DNA from: Plicaturopsis crispa FD-325 SS-3
Taxonomy: Eukaryota > Basidiomycota > Agaricomycetes > Amylocorticiales > Amylocorticiaceae
Length of the DNA: 64,000 bases
Reading direction: 5' to 3'
Assembly: GCA_000827205.1 (NCBI GenBank)
Contig: KN832559.1
Location: 495,167-559,166 of the forward strand
Made by a program: the position numbers and the translations under genes. The notes beneath the pieces are model-generated. The model was not told where the DNA came from, made no database searches, and saw only the letters and a list, made by a program, of their open reading frames with translations. This document shows positions 44,877 through 55,370 of the stretch, piece after piece (position 1 is the first letter of the stretch; each line of letters begins with the position of its first letter).

Positions 44877-46319
44877 ATGGCACCTTCGCCCGAACGCGAG
44901 CTCGGCACGCTCGTCGTAGTCGTTCTCAAAGCACAGAACCTCGTCGATCGACACTCGTTCTACAAGCAAGATGTATACGCCACTGTATCGCTCTCCAACG
45001 CGCCAGTCGCGTCTGGCGTCGGCATGATCGGTGCGACGCCTTTCACGTTCCCGGCCAAGAGCAATACTGCGACGGACGGCAAGACGCAGCGCACACACGT
45101 CGATCTGAAGGGCGGACAGCATCCTGTGTGGGATGACGAGCTGCGCTTTCCGGTGCGGGGCAAGGGACGGACACTCGAGGTTGCGTGCTGGGCGAAAGAG
45201 CACAAGGGTGACGAGTGTCTTGGGAGGGGGACACTTGATATCACGGATACCTTGCGCACGGGCGAGTTCGACGGTGCGTTCATATTCTTCTTCAGCATTC
45301 CTGCTCTATACGTCTGACATAGATATTGCCGTGCAGAGTGGGTCAAGCTTGAGCGTGAGCCTGGTACATTCCGCGGAGAGCTATATCTCGAGATGACTTT
45401 CTTCACGAACGCCCCTGCGCCACTCACACGCCGGCCCTCCAAACTTGCACCCAAAGTCCGGTTATTGCGTGGCCCCCAGAGCGAACATCCGAATACCCAG
45501 CCCACCCGTGGACGCGCCGATGGTGTTGATCCTGGGCAGAGCCCTAAATATGCGGCACCTACTAGGCCACAGCCTGTGACGACACCCGCCTCGCTGTCGC
45601 CGGGCCGTCCGCCACAGTCGTCGCCTGGCATGGCGCCCCCCTCGGCCCCCTCGGCTTATCCGTCGCGAGCACAGAACACATACCAGGCACCCTCGACGTC
45701 TCCACATAGATCGCACCTCGCGCCCCCTTCCTCTTCGCCTTCGTCATCGGCGTCCTCGTCAGCGCATACATCGCCACGAGCATCTCCCCATGGCCGAGAT
45801 GCTGCACTTCCACCGGTCCCCGAAGCCGACTATCCGCCTGTGGCACTTCAACCGCATGGACTCGGCGGCGGGAGAGGTGGTGTGGCGGGACCCGGTGCTG
45901 GTGGTCATCTCCCTTCCATTCTTCGTCCAGGGAACGCGCGCGCACCGTCTCCTTTGCCTCCTCCTCAGCCCTCCCCGCCTTACGCTGGGTTTGGATTCTC
46001 CGAGCCCCTTCGGTACACTGGGTACACCGGGCCACTAGTTGTCCAGCCTACAGCCATTCCGGACCCGATACTCGACGACCTGCCCGACCCCTACCTCCAG
46101 GCACGGTACCAGACACCGCTGCCCCTCCCCGGATCGAGTTCGCCCCCGCGGTCTGTGGCGCAACCTCTCGCGAACCCGAAACAGGATGCGGCACTTGAGG
46201 CGGCACGGGCACGGAAGGCGCAGGAAGAGGCAGATTTAGAGTTAGCGCGGAGACTTGATCGCGAGATGAATCTCGACGGAGATGGGGGTGAGCCAGGACA
46301 TATACCCGGAGAGTGGTGA
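44877..46319 (+). CDS. C2-domain protein with Pro-rich tail (Fic1/Inn1-like)
   Basis: N-terminal C2 domain: GTLVVVVLKAQNLVDRHSFY, KQDVYATVSL, QHPVWDDELRFPV, RTLEVACWAKEHKGDECLGR and GTLDITDTL. One short intron follows GEFD, then EWVKLEREPGTFRGELYLEM completes the domain. The rest is a long Pro/Ser-rich region with PxxP-like clusters, ending in a charged helix (ARKAQEEADLELARRLDREM). This C2-plus-proline-rich layout resembles Inn1/Fic1 proteins that couple the actomyosin ring to septum formation. Some usual Ca-binding aspartates seem absent, as in Inn1-type C2 domains. Function is inferred from architecture only. Confidence 0.8.
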
Positions 46320-47045
46320 GTATGGAGGTGGAAGATGGATGTACTCTGTACAGTATTGAAACGCTCTATATACTATCATTATTATTTGGAAACTACCCTT
46401 TGTTTGCTAGCGACCTGAACGTTTCATTCATTTGATATTCCTTCTGGCAGTGTTAACATTCTCTCTCATTCTGTCAAGACATGTTCGCTAAATTCTAAGC
46501 AAATTCCCAAGTAAGTTACCCTCATTGCAAGCGCTGTGGCCCACGAAGTCGTAGATCGCGGACATATCGCGGAGATAAATACATAGACTCGCCGCAGGCC
46601 GGTACCAGAAACTACGCAAAAGATGATCGTTTGTAGCTACACTGCTACAGTCAACTCCAACGAGTTGGCGAAGACTATCTTCGAGTGTCCACTGTCGGCG
46701 ATAAACAGAATCGGAGGCCTGCTTTCTCACCGAGTCATCCTGGTTAGTGATGTGCATGGCTTGGCCCAAAGCCGTCGGGTGAGTCGGCCAAAGCCAGCCC
46801 TTAAAAAGCCAAGCCAAGCCCTAGGCCAGCCAAAGCCGCGCAAGTTGGCCCGGCTTTGGATTCTGAAAGCCAAAACCCTCTGAAGCCAAGCCAAGTACCT
46901 ACCAAGCCGTGCACATCACCGAGTCATCCTGGTCACCTCATCCTCGGGAAATTTGGAAGAATGGTCCGCCCAGGGTCGCCGACGGAACTACTGGTTCAAA
47001 TAAATATCTGGAGGAGAACATAATCCTCTTATTCAAGGACAAGCT
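46320..47045. other. Intergenic region containing a MITE-like insertion
   Basis: About 725 bases between the C2 gene and P450 copy 2. Part of it is the inverted-repeat insertion at 46727-46933; the last 110 bases must include the P450 core promoter. Confidence 0.5.
46727..46933. mobile_element. Short MITE-like insertion with inverted repeats and flanking direct repeats
   Basis: An 18-base direct repeat TCACCGAGTCATCCTGGT occurs at 46727-46744 and again at 46916-46933. Just inside lie inverted ends GTGATGTGCATGGCTTGG (46747-46764) and CCAAGCCGTGCACATCAC (46902-46919), which pair with one mismatch. The interior is rich in GCCAAGCC-type units. It has no coding capacity. It resembles a non-autonomous DNA transposon; the family is undecided because the direct repeat is longer than the usual 8-base hAT duplication. 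It ends about 110 bases before the ATG of P450 copy 2. Confidence 0.65.
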
Positions 47046-49450
47046 ATGGCGGGCCTACCACCAGGCCCAAAGTACCTGGCTTCATGCCTCCCGCGCTTTC
47101 TTCTTCCGCCTGTCGCGACTTACGCTGTGCTTTCGCTCCTATGGCCCGCAATCTCTATCTGGCTTCTCCTGCTCGCCTCGCTGCTGTCTTTCCCCGCGCT
47201 CCTCACCTTCAATGTTAATTGGGCTAAATGGCGCAACATGCGTGAGGCCAAGAAACTCGGCGCTGTGTTGATCCCAAGAGTCAAGGACCCGAAGTTGGGA
47301 GGACGCACAATTCTCGCGAACATGCTGCAGAATGCTCAAACAGGATTCATAGGCGCGTCCGTCGCGTTCACGAGTGCTGAGATATGATGATAACACGCGT
47401 AATGCACAGGCAACCAAGAGAGAACTTGGGCGGGACAGTATGGCAACACCGTCGTATTCAGCATCATGTTCGAAGATCGCGTGCGTGTCTCGTCGCCCGT
47501 CCGTATTGCACTCATTGACAATTCACGTAGATATTCACTACGGAGCCGGAACATATCAAGGCAATTCTAGCTACCCAGTTCGACGTCTTTGATAAGGGCC
47601 ACATCTTCAGCTCAGTTCTAAGCTCAGTGCTCGGAACCGGCGTGTTCAACAGCGACGGTACGTATGGCGTACCTACACCCCCATTGAAAAGCGTCTCTAA
47701 CGGAAATTCTATCAAGGTGACACATGGAAGTGCGTCTAAACTCTGCGGCGTTCCAACGAAGGGTCACTGACGTCTTTTTCGCGCAGATTTCATCGCTCCA
47801 TGACGCGCCCATTTTTCTCCAAGGACCGTATTGTGCATTTCGACATCTTCGACGAGCATGCGGAGCACACCATCCGGCTTCTTCGCCAGAGGATGCGCGA
47901 GGGATGGCCCGTCAATATCCATGTTCGTGACAGATTTTCCCAATTCCATGCCCCAACGCAATGCATGACCGCTCACTGAATTTCTCCGCTCTGTAGGATG
48001 CCATTTCGCGCTTCACCCTCGACTCTGCGACCTCATTCCTTTTCGGGAACAACGTCAACTCCCTGTCCGCTGGTCTCCCGTACCCGTCTGCCAGTCTCCT
48101 CCCCGCCTCCCCCGAGCACCTCAACAACCCCGAGCATCCTTCCAACCTCTTTGCAGAGGCCTTCGCGGATGCACAGCGCCTGTCCTCGCACCGTCTGCGC
48201 CTGGGCCAGAACTGGCCTTTGGCGGAGTTCTGGGAGGACGCGGTGAGGGTGCCGATGAAGGTCGTGGATAAGTTCATCGAGCCAATTGTGGAAGACGCTA
48301 TCAGGAAGAAAAAGGCCGAGGGTGGCGCAAAATTGACTGAGGTGGCCGGCGATGTGAAACGGGAGGTGGCAGAAGGCGAGACATTGCTGGACCACTTGGT
48401 GAATTACACGGAAGGTGCGTGCGACGAGTGAGATAGCGGGCCTGGTTGTTAATTGTCCCCGTGCTAGACAAGAAGATTATCATGGACGAGACAATCAATA
48501 TCATGGTCGCTGGCCGGGACACTGTATGTTTTCACCCGTTCTTTCTTGCGATCGAGATGCACGACTTTGACCATTGCGTTCACATAGACTGCTACCACGC
48601 TCACATTTGCTGCCTACCTGCTCGCTGAACACCCAGAATTCCTTGCCCGTCTACGCGCAGAGATCCTCGAACATGTTGGTCCCGACCGTCGGCCATCGTA
48701 CGAGGACCTCAGGCAGATGAAGCTCCTGAGGGCTTTCATCAACGGTGTGTCCCCCCGACTGATATCCGTGCACGTAGCACCTATAAATGACCACCGATCA
48801 CAGAAACTCTCCGCCTCTACCCGCCCGTGCCCTTCAACATGCGCACGGCCGAGCGCGCGACAACCTTGCAGCCCACCGCGTCTACACGGTCCTCCCAGCC
48901 GTACTATGTTCCCGCGAAAACGACTACGATATACTCGATATTCCACTTGCACAGGCGCAAGGACCTGTGGGGCCCCGACGCGGAGGAGTTCGATCCGGAC
49001 AGGTGGCTGGACGCGCGCTTGTCACGAGTCACCAAGAACCCGTTCATGTTCACGCCGTTCAACGCTGGGCCGCGCATCTGCCTCGGACAACAGGTATGTC
49101 GCGATTCACTTTGCGGGGTTCCTATTACTGATGTTAATCCGGCTTCGTTTGCAACAGTTTGCATATAACGAGACCTCGTTCATGCTTGTCCGGCTTTTGC
49201 AGGCGTTCTCTGGCATCGCGCTTGCGCCGGAGGCGGTCCCCGTCGAGGCACGTACGCCCGAGGCGTGGAAGACCTCTGGCGGCCCGCAGGCGAAGGAGAG
49301 GGTGTGGCCGCGCAACCACTTGACTATGTATGCTCATGTGCGTCTCATTTCCAACGTACCCTCAGTGTCTTGACGGTACTGATTTTTCTCACGCAGGGTG
49401 GTGTCTGGGTCACGCTCGAGGACGCGAACGCTGGTACACCTACGCAGTAG
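47046..49450 (+). CDS. Cytochrome P450, CYP63-like (copy 2)
   Basis: Heme monooxygenase, same family as copies 1 and 3. N-terminus [20 protein letters not shown] and a hydrophobic anchor are followed by LGAVLIPRVKDPKLGGR and [20 protein letters not shown]. Then FTLDSATSFLFGNNVNSLSA, IMVAGRDT(TATTLTF) across an intron, [20 protein letters not shown] and heme loop [15 protein letters not shown]. It ends [17 protein letters not shown], stop 49448-49450. The segment after the first intron (NQERTWAGQYGNTVVFSIMF) differs most from copies 1 and 3. No inactivating lesion was seen. It is head-to-tail with copy 3, suggesting tandem duplication. Substrate unknown; the nearby terpene cyclase suggests a possible partner. 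Confidence 0.92.
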
Positions 49451-49904
49451 ATCGGGGGCGGGCTTTACGGTCCCCATCATCCGCATCGTTTAATCTGAAA
49501 AGTGACACTGCTATGCATGCAGATTGTGTATCTCACCTGGGAATACGTTCCGCTTCGAGTTCGAGTACTTTGCAGACCATTTTTCTGCGACTTAGCTGTG
49601 GCAGTTTTCCTTGTATCATGCCGAATTGGTAAGTACCTGACGCGTAATGCATAATGTCCGTCGGACACCCCTATCTTGATCCTTCAAAAGCTTGGACTTG
49701 AAGCAAACTCGAAGCTTTCGAACCCAAGTTCGAACCTGCTGATATATACTGTTCCCCCTCTTGAAGCTTGGAGTTGATTACGGCGAAGACGTTCACAAGG
49801 AATATCAAACTGCCTTGACGTGCGTTGAGCAGTACCATGCACAGTGCACACATAACGTCCATTCCGAGGTACTCATCGCCAGATTGTCATATAGTTTCCA
49901 GACC
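49451..49904. other. Intergenic region between tandem P450 genes
   Basis: About 450 bases holding the copy 2 terminator and copy 3 promoter. Around 49687-49770 there are repeated AAGCTTGGA(C/G)TTGA and TTCGAACCCAAGTTCGAA units, the latter an imperfect palindrome. Their nature is unclear. Confidence 0.45.
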
Positions 49905-52232
49905 ATGGTAGACATTCCACCTGGCCCGAAATACCTGGCATCGCGCCTTCCCCGTATTTTCCTACCGCCCGGCGCCACGTACACCTTGCTCTTGCTGACA
50001 TGGCCAGCCATCACAATCTGGCTTCTCGTGCTCTTGTCTCTGCTGTCCTTGCCGGCACTGCTCGCGTTCAACATCTATTGGGCGCAGTGGCGGAACAAAC
50101 GCGAGGCCAATAAGCTAGGCGCGGTCCTGATTCCTACAATCCCGAACCTTGGGTTTGGCGGTCGCGCCCTTCTCGCAAGAATGCTACAGACCTCCAAGAG
50201 CGGTTACATAGGTATGTTACGCGCACTGGGTCGATGCCTTTAATTAATGTGTGCGTACAGGTACCACATTTAGGGTATTGACCGAGCAGTATGGCCCGAC
50301 ACTCTCTTTCAGTATTATGTTCCAAGACCGCGTCAGTGATTTATTTATTTTCCTCCGATGAGACTCGGAAGTTCATTCCCATGACCCCAGTTGTTCACCA
50401 CGGAACCAGAACACATTAAAGCAATCCTGGCCACCCAATTTGACAGCTTCAACAAGGGTCCAGACTCACAGGAGCAATTGAACTCCCTTCTTGGAACGGG
50501 TGTATTCAATAGCGATGGTGACATGTGGAAGTGCGTATCGGCGGTACAGATATCTACCCAAATTTTGACCGGCTTTAATGCCTAGATTTCACCGCTCCAT
50601 GACTCGCCCTTTCTTCTCAAAAGATCGTATCGCCCACTTCGATATTTTTGATGCCCACGCAGAGCACACAATCAGTCTTATGCGTCAAAGGACAAGCGAG
50701 GGATGGCCGATAGATATTCAGGTAAGTATAGACTCTGGTGCACATTTCACGCTGTCTTGTGTTTTAAACGCATTTGTTTCATAGGATGCCGTCTCGCGCT
50801 TTACGCTCGACTCCGCTACTGACTTCCTCTTCGGACACAACGTCAATTCTCTATCTGCCGGGCTCCCCTACCCATCCGCCAGCCTCCTTCCTGCCTCTCC
50901 CGAACACCTCAATAATCCTACGCACCCTTCGAACGTTTTCGCGCACGCCTTCGCCGAGGCGCAGAGCTTGACGGCTAGTCGGTCGCAGCTGGGCCCTATC
51001 TGGCCTCTAACGGAGTTTTGGGTAGACAAAGTGAAGGCGCATATGAAGGTCGTCGACAGCTTTGTTGAGCCCATTGTGGAAGACGCGATAGCCAAGAAAC
51101 GGGCGGAGGGTGGCTCGAAGCTAGACAGTGCGGAGGGTAAAGTAAGGGAGGTCACCGAGGACGAAACATTGCTCGACCACTTGGTAAACTATACCGAAGG
51201 TACGTGCTACATCAAAACTAGTACGCCCACTCACCAAATAAATATTCTGGCAGACAAAAGGACTATCATGGACGAAACCATGAACATCATGATCGCTGGT
51301 CGGGACACCGTATGCTCGTCTGCGTTTTCAAAGGGGGTGTTCCGAACTGATCACCGTATACACTACAGACCGCCTCAACGCTAACTTTTGCCGTATACCT
51401 ACTCGCCGAACACCCGGAAATCTTCGCTCGCCTGCGCGCGGAGGTGCTCGAGCATGTAGGGCCTGATCGACGGCCGTCGTACGAGGACCTCCGACAAATG
51501 AAACTGATGCGTGCTTGCATCAACGGTATGTCATATCCAGCCGACATCGAGCATCCATAATTTACTCAGGCCATCTGCGAAAAGAAACGCTCCGCCTCTA
51601 CCCACCAGTTCCGTTCAACGGGCGTACCGCAGAGCGCGCGACGACATGGGCTCCGACGGCGTCATCGCGCTCTGCCCAGCCCTACTACATTCCCTCCAAC
51701 ACGAACGCAATATACTCGGTCTTTCTCATGCACAGACGCAAAGACCTCTGGGGCCCCGATGCGGGAGAGTTCGACCCTGACAGGTGGCTGGACGCCCGCT
51801 TAGCGCGAGTCACGAAGAACCCGTTCATGTTCACGCCGTTCAACGCTGGTCCGCGGATTTGTCTCGGGCAGCAGGTGCGTATCTTCGCCTGGTACACTCC
51901 TCTCGGGAGGGCCTCTCGCTGATCAACGTGACCGTCTAGTTTGCATATAATGAGACTTCGTTCATGCTTGTCCGGCTCTTGCAAGCCTTCTCCGGCATCG
52001 CGCTCGCACCGGAAGCGCAGCCTGTCGAGGCCCGTACGCCAGAGGCCTGGAAGAACTCGGATGGCCCGCAGGCTAAGGAGAAGATATGGCCACGCAGCCA
52101 TCTGACCATGTATGCGAAGGTGCGCTTTTCTGTCCCGCAATTTGTCCGTCCGGACCGCCCTGATCTGTGTTGGTAACAGGGTGGATTATGGGTGACGCTC
52201 AAGGACGCAAATGCTGGGGTAGCTTCCCAGTG
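49905..52232 (+). CDS. Cytochrome P450, CYP63-like (copy 3)
   Basis: Heme monooxygenase of about 600 residues in roughly ten exons. [20 protein letters not shown] and a strongly hydrophobic anchor ([17 protein letters not shown]) are followed by [18 protein letters not shown] and [20 protein letters not shown]. Then [68 protein letters not shown](TASTLTF), [14 protein letters not shown] and FDPDRW. The heme loop is [12 protein letters not shown]. It ends [17 protein letters not shown], stop 52230-52232. It is closer by eye to copy 1 than copy 2 is. All P450 hallmark residues are intact. Confidence 0.93.
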
Positions 52233-52806
52233 ATGCATCCTATCCAAATTCAAAGATAATTTCGGTCATCCTTGAATTTATCTCTGTATCGCAGTGCTTG
52301 ATTCACTGTGCCCTCTCTAATATTTATGCAGTATTTGATTTCTTGCCTCAGTTTGGTTTCGACCTATTTACTCACTTCTAAAGGAATCTCGACTTTAAAT
52401 AAGCCGTCCATCGTACCCGTCGGAGCATACCCTCAATCTTGGAAGTTGGCTGCGCTGCCCTTTGCGTTCTCAAGGAAGGGCGACAACGAGCTAACACCCA
52501 GCTTATCCCCGAGGCATTCCAGGTGCACGACACGAGATCTTAAGGTTTCAAAAACGCCGAAACATGTTCAAGTGAAACGGCTTCTTTGACCCTAACCATC
52601 AATCTAACCACCACCAGGACTACGCGTCCTATTGTGACGATAGCTTCAACGGCCTTCAAGTTTAAGACGGCTATTCAAGTAGTCGAACCGACTGTAAGCA
52701 GGCAGCTCTATTTCATGTCAATGCTGGGGTTCATAACTAAGATTTAGTCACTCACAGAAGACTTTTCTACTTAGCGCCTATACGACGAACACTTGTCGAG
52801 GGTTCG
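52233..52806. other. Intergenic region
   Basis: About 570 bases between P450 copy 3 and the first F-box-like gene. Nothing recognised beyond the presumed terminator and promoter. Confidence 0.4.
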
Positions 52807-53742
52807 ATGTCTGCCGTCCCATACCGTTTTCCCTTCCAAGATCTCCCAAACGAGCTAGTGCTCTCCGTGTTCAAGTTCGCGGCTGCGTCGTCTTTCGAAA
52901 CGTGCCTTGCACTCACTCTCGTTGCATCCTGGACGCGCGTTCTCGCGCTACCGCATCTTTACTCGACGGTGGTTCTAACCAATCACAATGCATTCACTGC
53001 ATTTGGCAACGCCTTACGCCAGAGCAACGAGCGCGCTCTGCTGGTTCACAACCTCTGCGACGTGTCCGGTGACTCTAGCGCGACCTACGCCACGGTCCTC
53101 GACGAAGTGTTGAGCCGTTGCGTGAACGCCACGAACATCGCTGTGCCTGCTGCGACCTTGCACCGGCTCGCCATGCTCATATTCGCCAATTTTTTGAGAA
53201 CTTCGGTGCTACCGAATCTGCCACTGGTGGAACTGACCATCGTGACACCCGACGACTCCAATGACGTGAACTTCCGCGGCCTCGACGTGCTGCAGGGGTG
53301 GCTGGTCTCAATTGTGTTTCCGAGCACAGAGTCGCCGCTGACGAGGCTGCTTGACTCGATAACGCACCTCGACCTCAGCTGCGCACACGACCCCGTGATG
53401 ATCTCTCGCGTCGCGAGCCTGTTCCGCGGCCTCACGCACCTGAAGGTGCTGTTCGACTACTACAACGACGAGCTGTCGCTCAACGTCCAGCTGTCGTTCA
53501 AAGCGTATCTGTCGCCTACGCTGAAGCAGCTCGTGCTCGCCCCAGAGGACGAGGGCATTTTTGCGGACGTTGCATTTGCTGCCTGGTTCTGGGAGGCTCG
53601 CCGGGAAGAGGGCCGACTGTGCATCTCGCGCACGAGGACAACAGCGGCTAGCTGGGAGGACAATATAAGACGACGGTCTAGTATATGGGAGATGGCTACC
53701 CGCGAAACGCAGGAATGGGGGTCCACAATGCCCAAGCCCTGA
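52807..53742 (+). CDS. F-box-like protein (tandem paralog A)
   Basis: Intronless, 311 residues. The N-terminal segment FPFQDLPNELVLSVFKFAA resembles the F-box start (LP-E-L-IF), which in the family binds Skp1 in SCF ubiquitin ligases. The rest is a variable region with leucine-patterned blocks (LTHLKVLFDYYNDELSLNVQ) and a conserved end (GRLCISRTRTTAASWEDNI, WEMATRETQEWGS). Agaricomycetes carry large families of such genes. The F-box is short and somewhat degenerate, so Skp1 binding is inferred. Paralog B lies 480 bases downstream. Confidence 0.75.
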   Translation: MSAVPYRFPFQDLPNELVLSVFKFAAASSFETCLALTLVASWTRVLALPHLYSTVVLTNHNAFTAFGNALRQSNERALLVHNLCDVSGDSSATYATVLDEVLSRCVNATNIAVPAATLHRLAMLIFANFLRTSVLPNLPLVELTIVTPDDSNDVNFRGLDVLQGWLVSIVFPSTESPLTRLLDSITHLDLSCAHDPVMISRVASLFRGLTHLKVLFDYYNDELSLNVQLSFKAYLSPTLKQLVLAPEDEGIFADVAFAAWFWEARREEGRLCISRTRTTAASWEDNIRRRSSIWEMATRETQEWGSTMPKP

Positions 53743-54221
53743 ATAAATATCAACTTATTTAATCGTGGAAGGTGCTGGTCAGTTAGTACTGGCGGCGATC
53801 GTATATATGTACTCACGTATTCTTGTTCTCTGTGTCCTGAAACTTGGCGTTGGTTCCCTATCAGCATGTATACAGTACTACATGTCCAGATTCTTGTCCT
53901 TGCACTTACTTGAGACCCTCATTATTCAATACTCATAGTGACTTGTAAAGTGCTCTGCGAGACCAGGTGTCCAGCTTACGTTCACTGATTACTCTCTTAC
54001 CACCACCAGTCCCACCAAGATTGTTACAGTACAATTGACGACTAGAGTAGACCATTCAAATTTCAAGCTACGGTAAGTATTCAGATCTATCTCTACGGCA
54101 CGAGCACAAATGCTTAATGACTGTCCTCCAGGACTACTTAAGTACTTGAGCGAGCGAATTCCATTGCTCGTACTTACGAGAATTGGCTGCGCCTACCGTG
54201 CAAGCACGCGCCGAGGCATCT
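53743..54221. other. Intergenic region between F-box-like paralogs
   Basis: About 480 bases; presumed terminator and promoter. No repeats recognised. Confidence 0.4.
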
Positions 54222-55163
54222 ATGGCATCTATTCCAAACCACTTCCCCTTCCACGATCTCCCAGACGAGCTTGTGCTCTCCGTCTTCAACCTCGCAGCCG
54301 CCTCATCCCGCCAGACGTGCCTCTCACTCACCCTCGTCGCATCCTGGACGCGCACTCTCGCTTTACCCCATCTATTCTCCACCGTGGTTCTCACCAGCCA
54401 CACAGCGTCCCGTACCTTCGCTCGGGCCTTAGACCATGACGACGGCGGCGAGCGCGCACTGCTGGTGCGCAACCTCTGCGACGTATCCGGCGACATCTCC
54501 GGGCTGCACATCCAGCTCCTCGACCAGCTCCTCACCCGCTGCGTGAACGCCACCAACATCGCCGTCTCCTCCGGCGCCTTCCTCCGCGTCACCCTGCAGT
54601 ACAGGTTCATGGAGTACACGAAATCGCCGTCGTCGTCGCTGCCGACGCGGCCAGAGGAGTTGACGATCGTGACGCCCGGGCCCGACGACCGGGACTTCCA
54701 CGCGTTCCACGACTTCCAGGAGTGGATGAGCGCGACGTTGTATCGCGGCTCCGGGTCGCCGCTGCCGCGCATGCTGGACTGTGTGACGCGGCTGGACGTG
54801 AGCCGCGCGTACGAACCTACGACTACGATCTCGCGGTCCGTGCGCCTGTTCCGCCAGCTCACGCACCTAAAGGTGCTGTTCAAGTATAGCGACGAGAAGG
54901 CGCCTGATGAGCGAAGGTCGGTCAGGGCGTGTTTGTCGGACACGTTGGTGCAGCTTGTGCTTGCGCCGAAGGATGAGAGTGTTCTGGCAGATGCTGAGTT
55001 TACTGAGTGGTTTGTAGAGGCTCGCAGGGAAGATGGCCGATTGTGTATTTCGCGTGTGAGGGCGACGGCGGTGGGGTGGGAGGATATTACGAGACGGCAG
55101 GTCAGCGTATGGGATATGGCTATCCGTGAAACGCAGGAATGGGAGTCCGCTGCGCTGGGCTAG
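54222..55163 (+). CDS. F-box-like protein (tandem paralog B)
   Basis: Intronless, 313 residues from the ATG at 54222 (MASIPNHFPFHDLPDELVLS); the open frame extends further upstream without ATG. It shares blocks with paralog A: ALTLVASWTR-ALPHL versus SLTLVASWTRTLALPHLFST; ERALLVRNLCDVSGD; RCVNATNIAV; LTHLKVLFKYSDEK; LVLAPKDES; GRLCISRVRATAVGWEDI; WDMAIRETQEWES. The middle (residues ~120-190) diverges, as expected for substrate-binding parts. Tandem duplication is clear. Function as an SCF adaptor is inferred. Confidence 0.75.
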   Translation: MASIPNHFPFHDLPDELVLSVFNLAAASSRQTCLSLTLVASWTRTLALPHLFSTVVLTSHTASRTFARALDHDDGGERALLVRNLCDVSGDISGLHIQLLDQLLTRCVNATNIAVSSGAFLRVTLQYRFMEYTKSPSSSLPTRPEELTIVTPGPDDRDFHAFHDFQEWMSATLYRGSGSPLPRMLDCVTRLDVSRAYEPTTTISRSVRLFRQLTHLKVLFKYSDEKAPDERRSVRACLSDTLVQLVLAPKDESVLADAEFTEWFVEARREDGRLCISRVRATAVGWEDITRRQVSVWDMAIRETQEWESAALG

Positions 55164-55370
55164 ATATTCGTCAACGTTTATTCGGGGCTGATGGCACTCA
55201 CATAGTATCCTTGTTCAACGCATCCAAAGCTGACTAGGTATACAATTCGATATATTAGCTTCGCCCTCGTAGCGTGTATATAGCATACAGATGCACAAAT
55301 GTCCCCAAGCTTGCGAGTCGAAAACATCAGCCGCAGAACGACACCCTTAAGATGGCTTTCACCCCTCATC

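Noticed and set aside
45462-46035. Long antisense frames over the C2 gene
   Set aside because: Arise from codon bias in the Pro/Ser-rich tail; no independent evidence.
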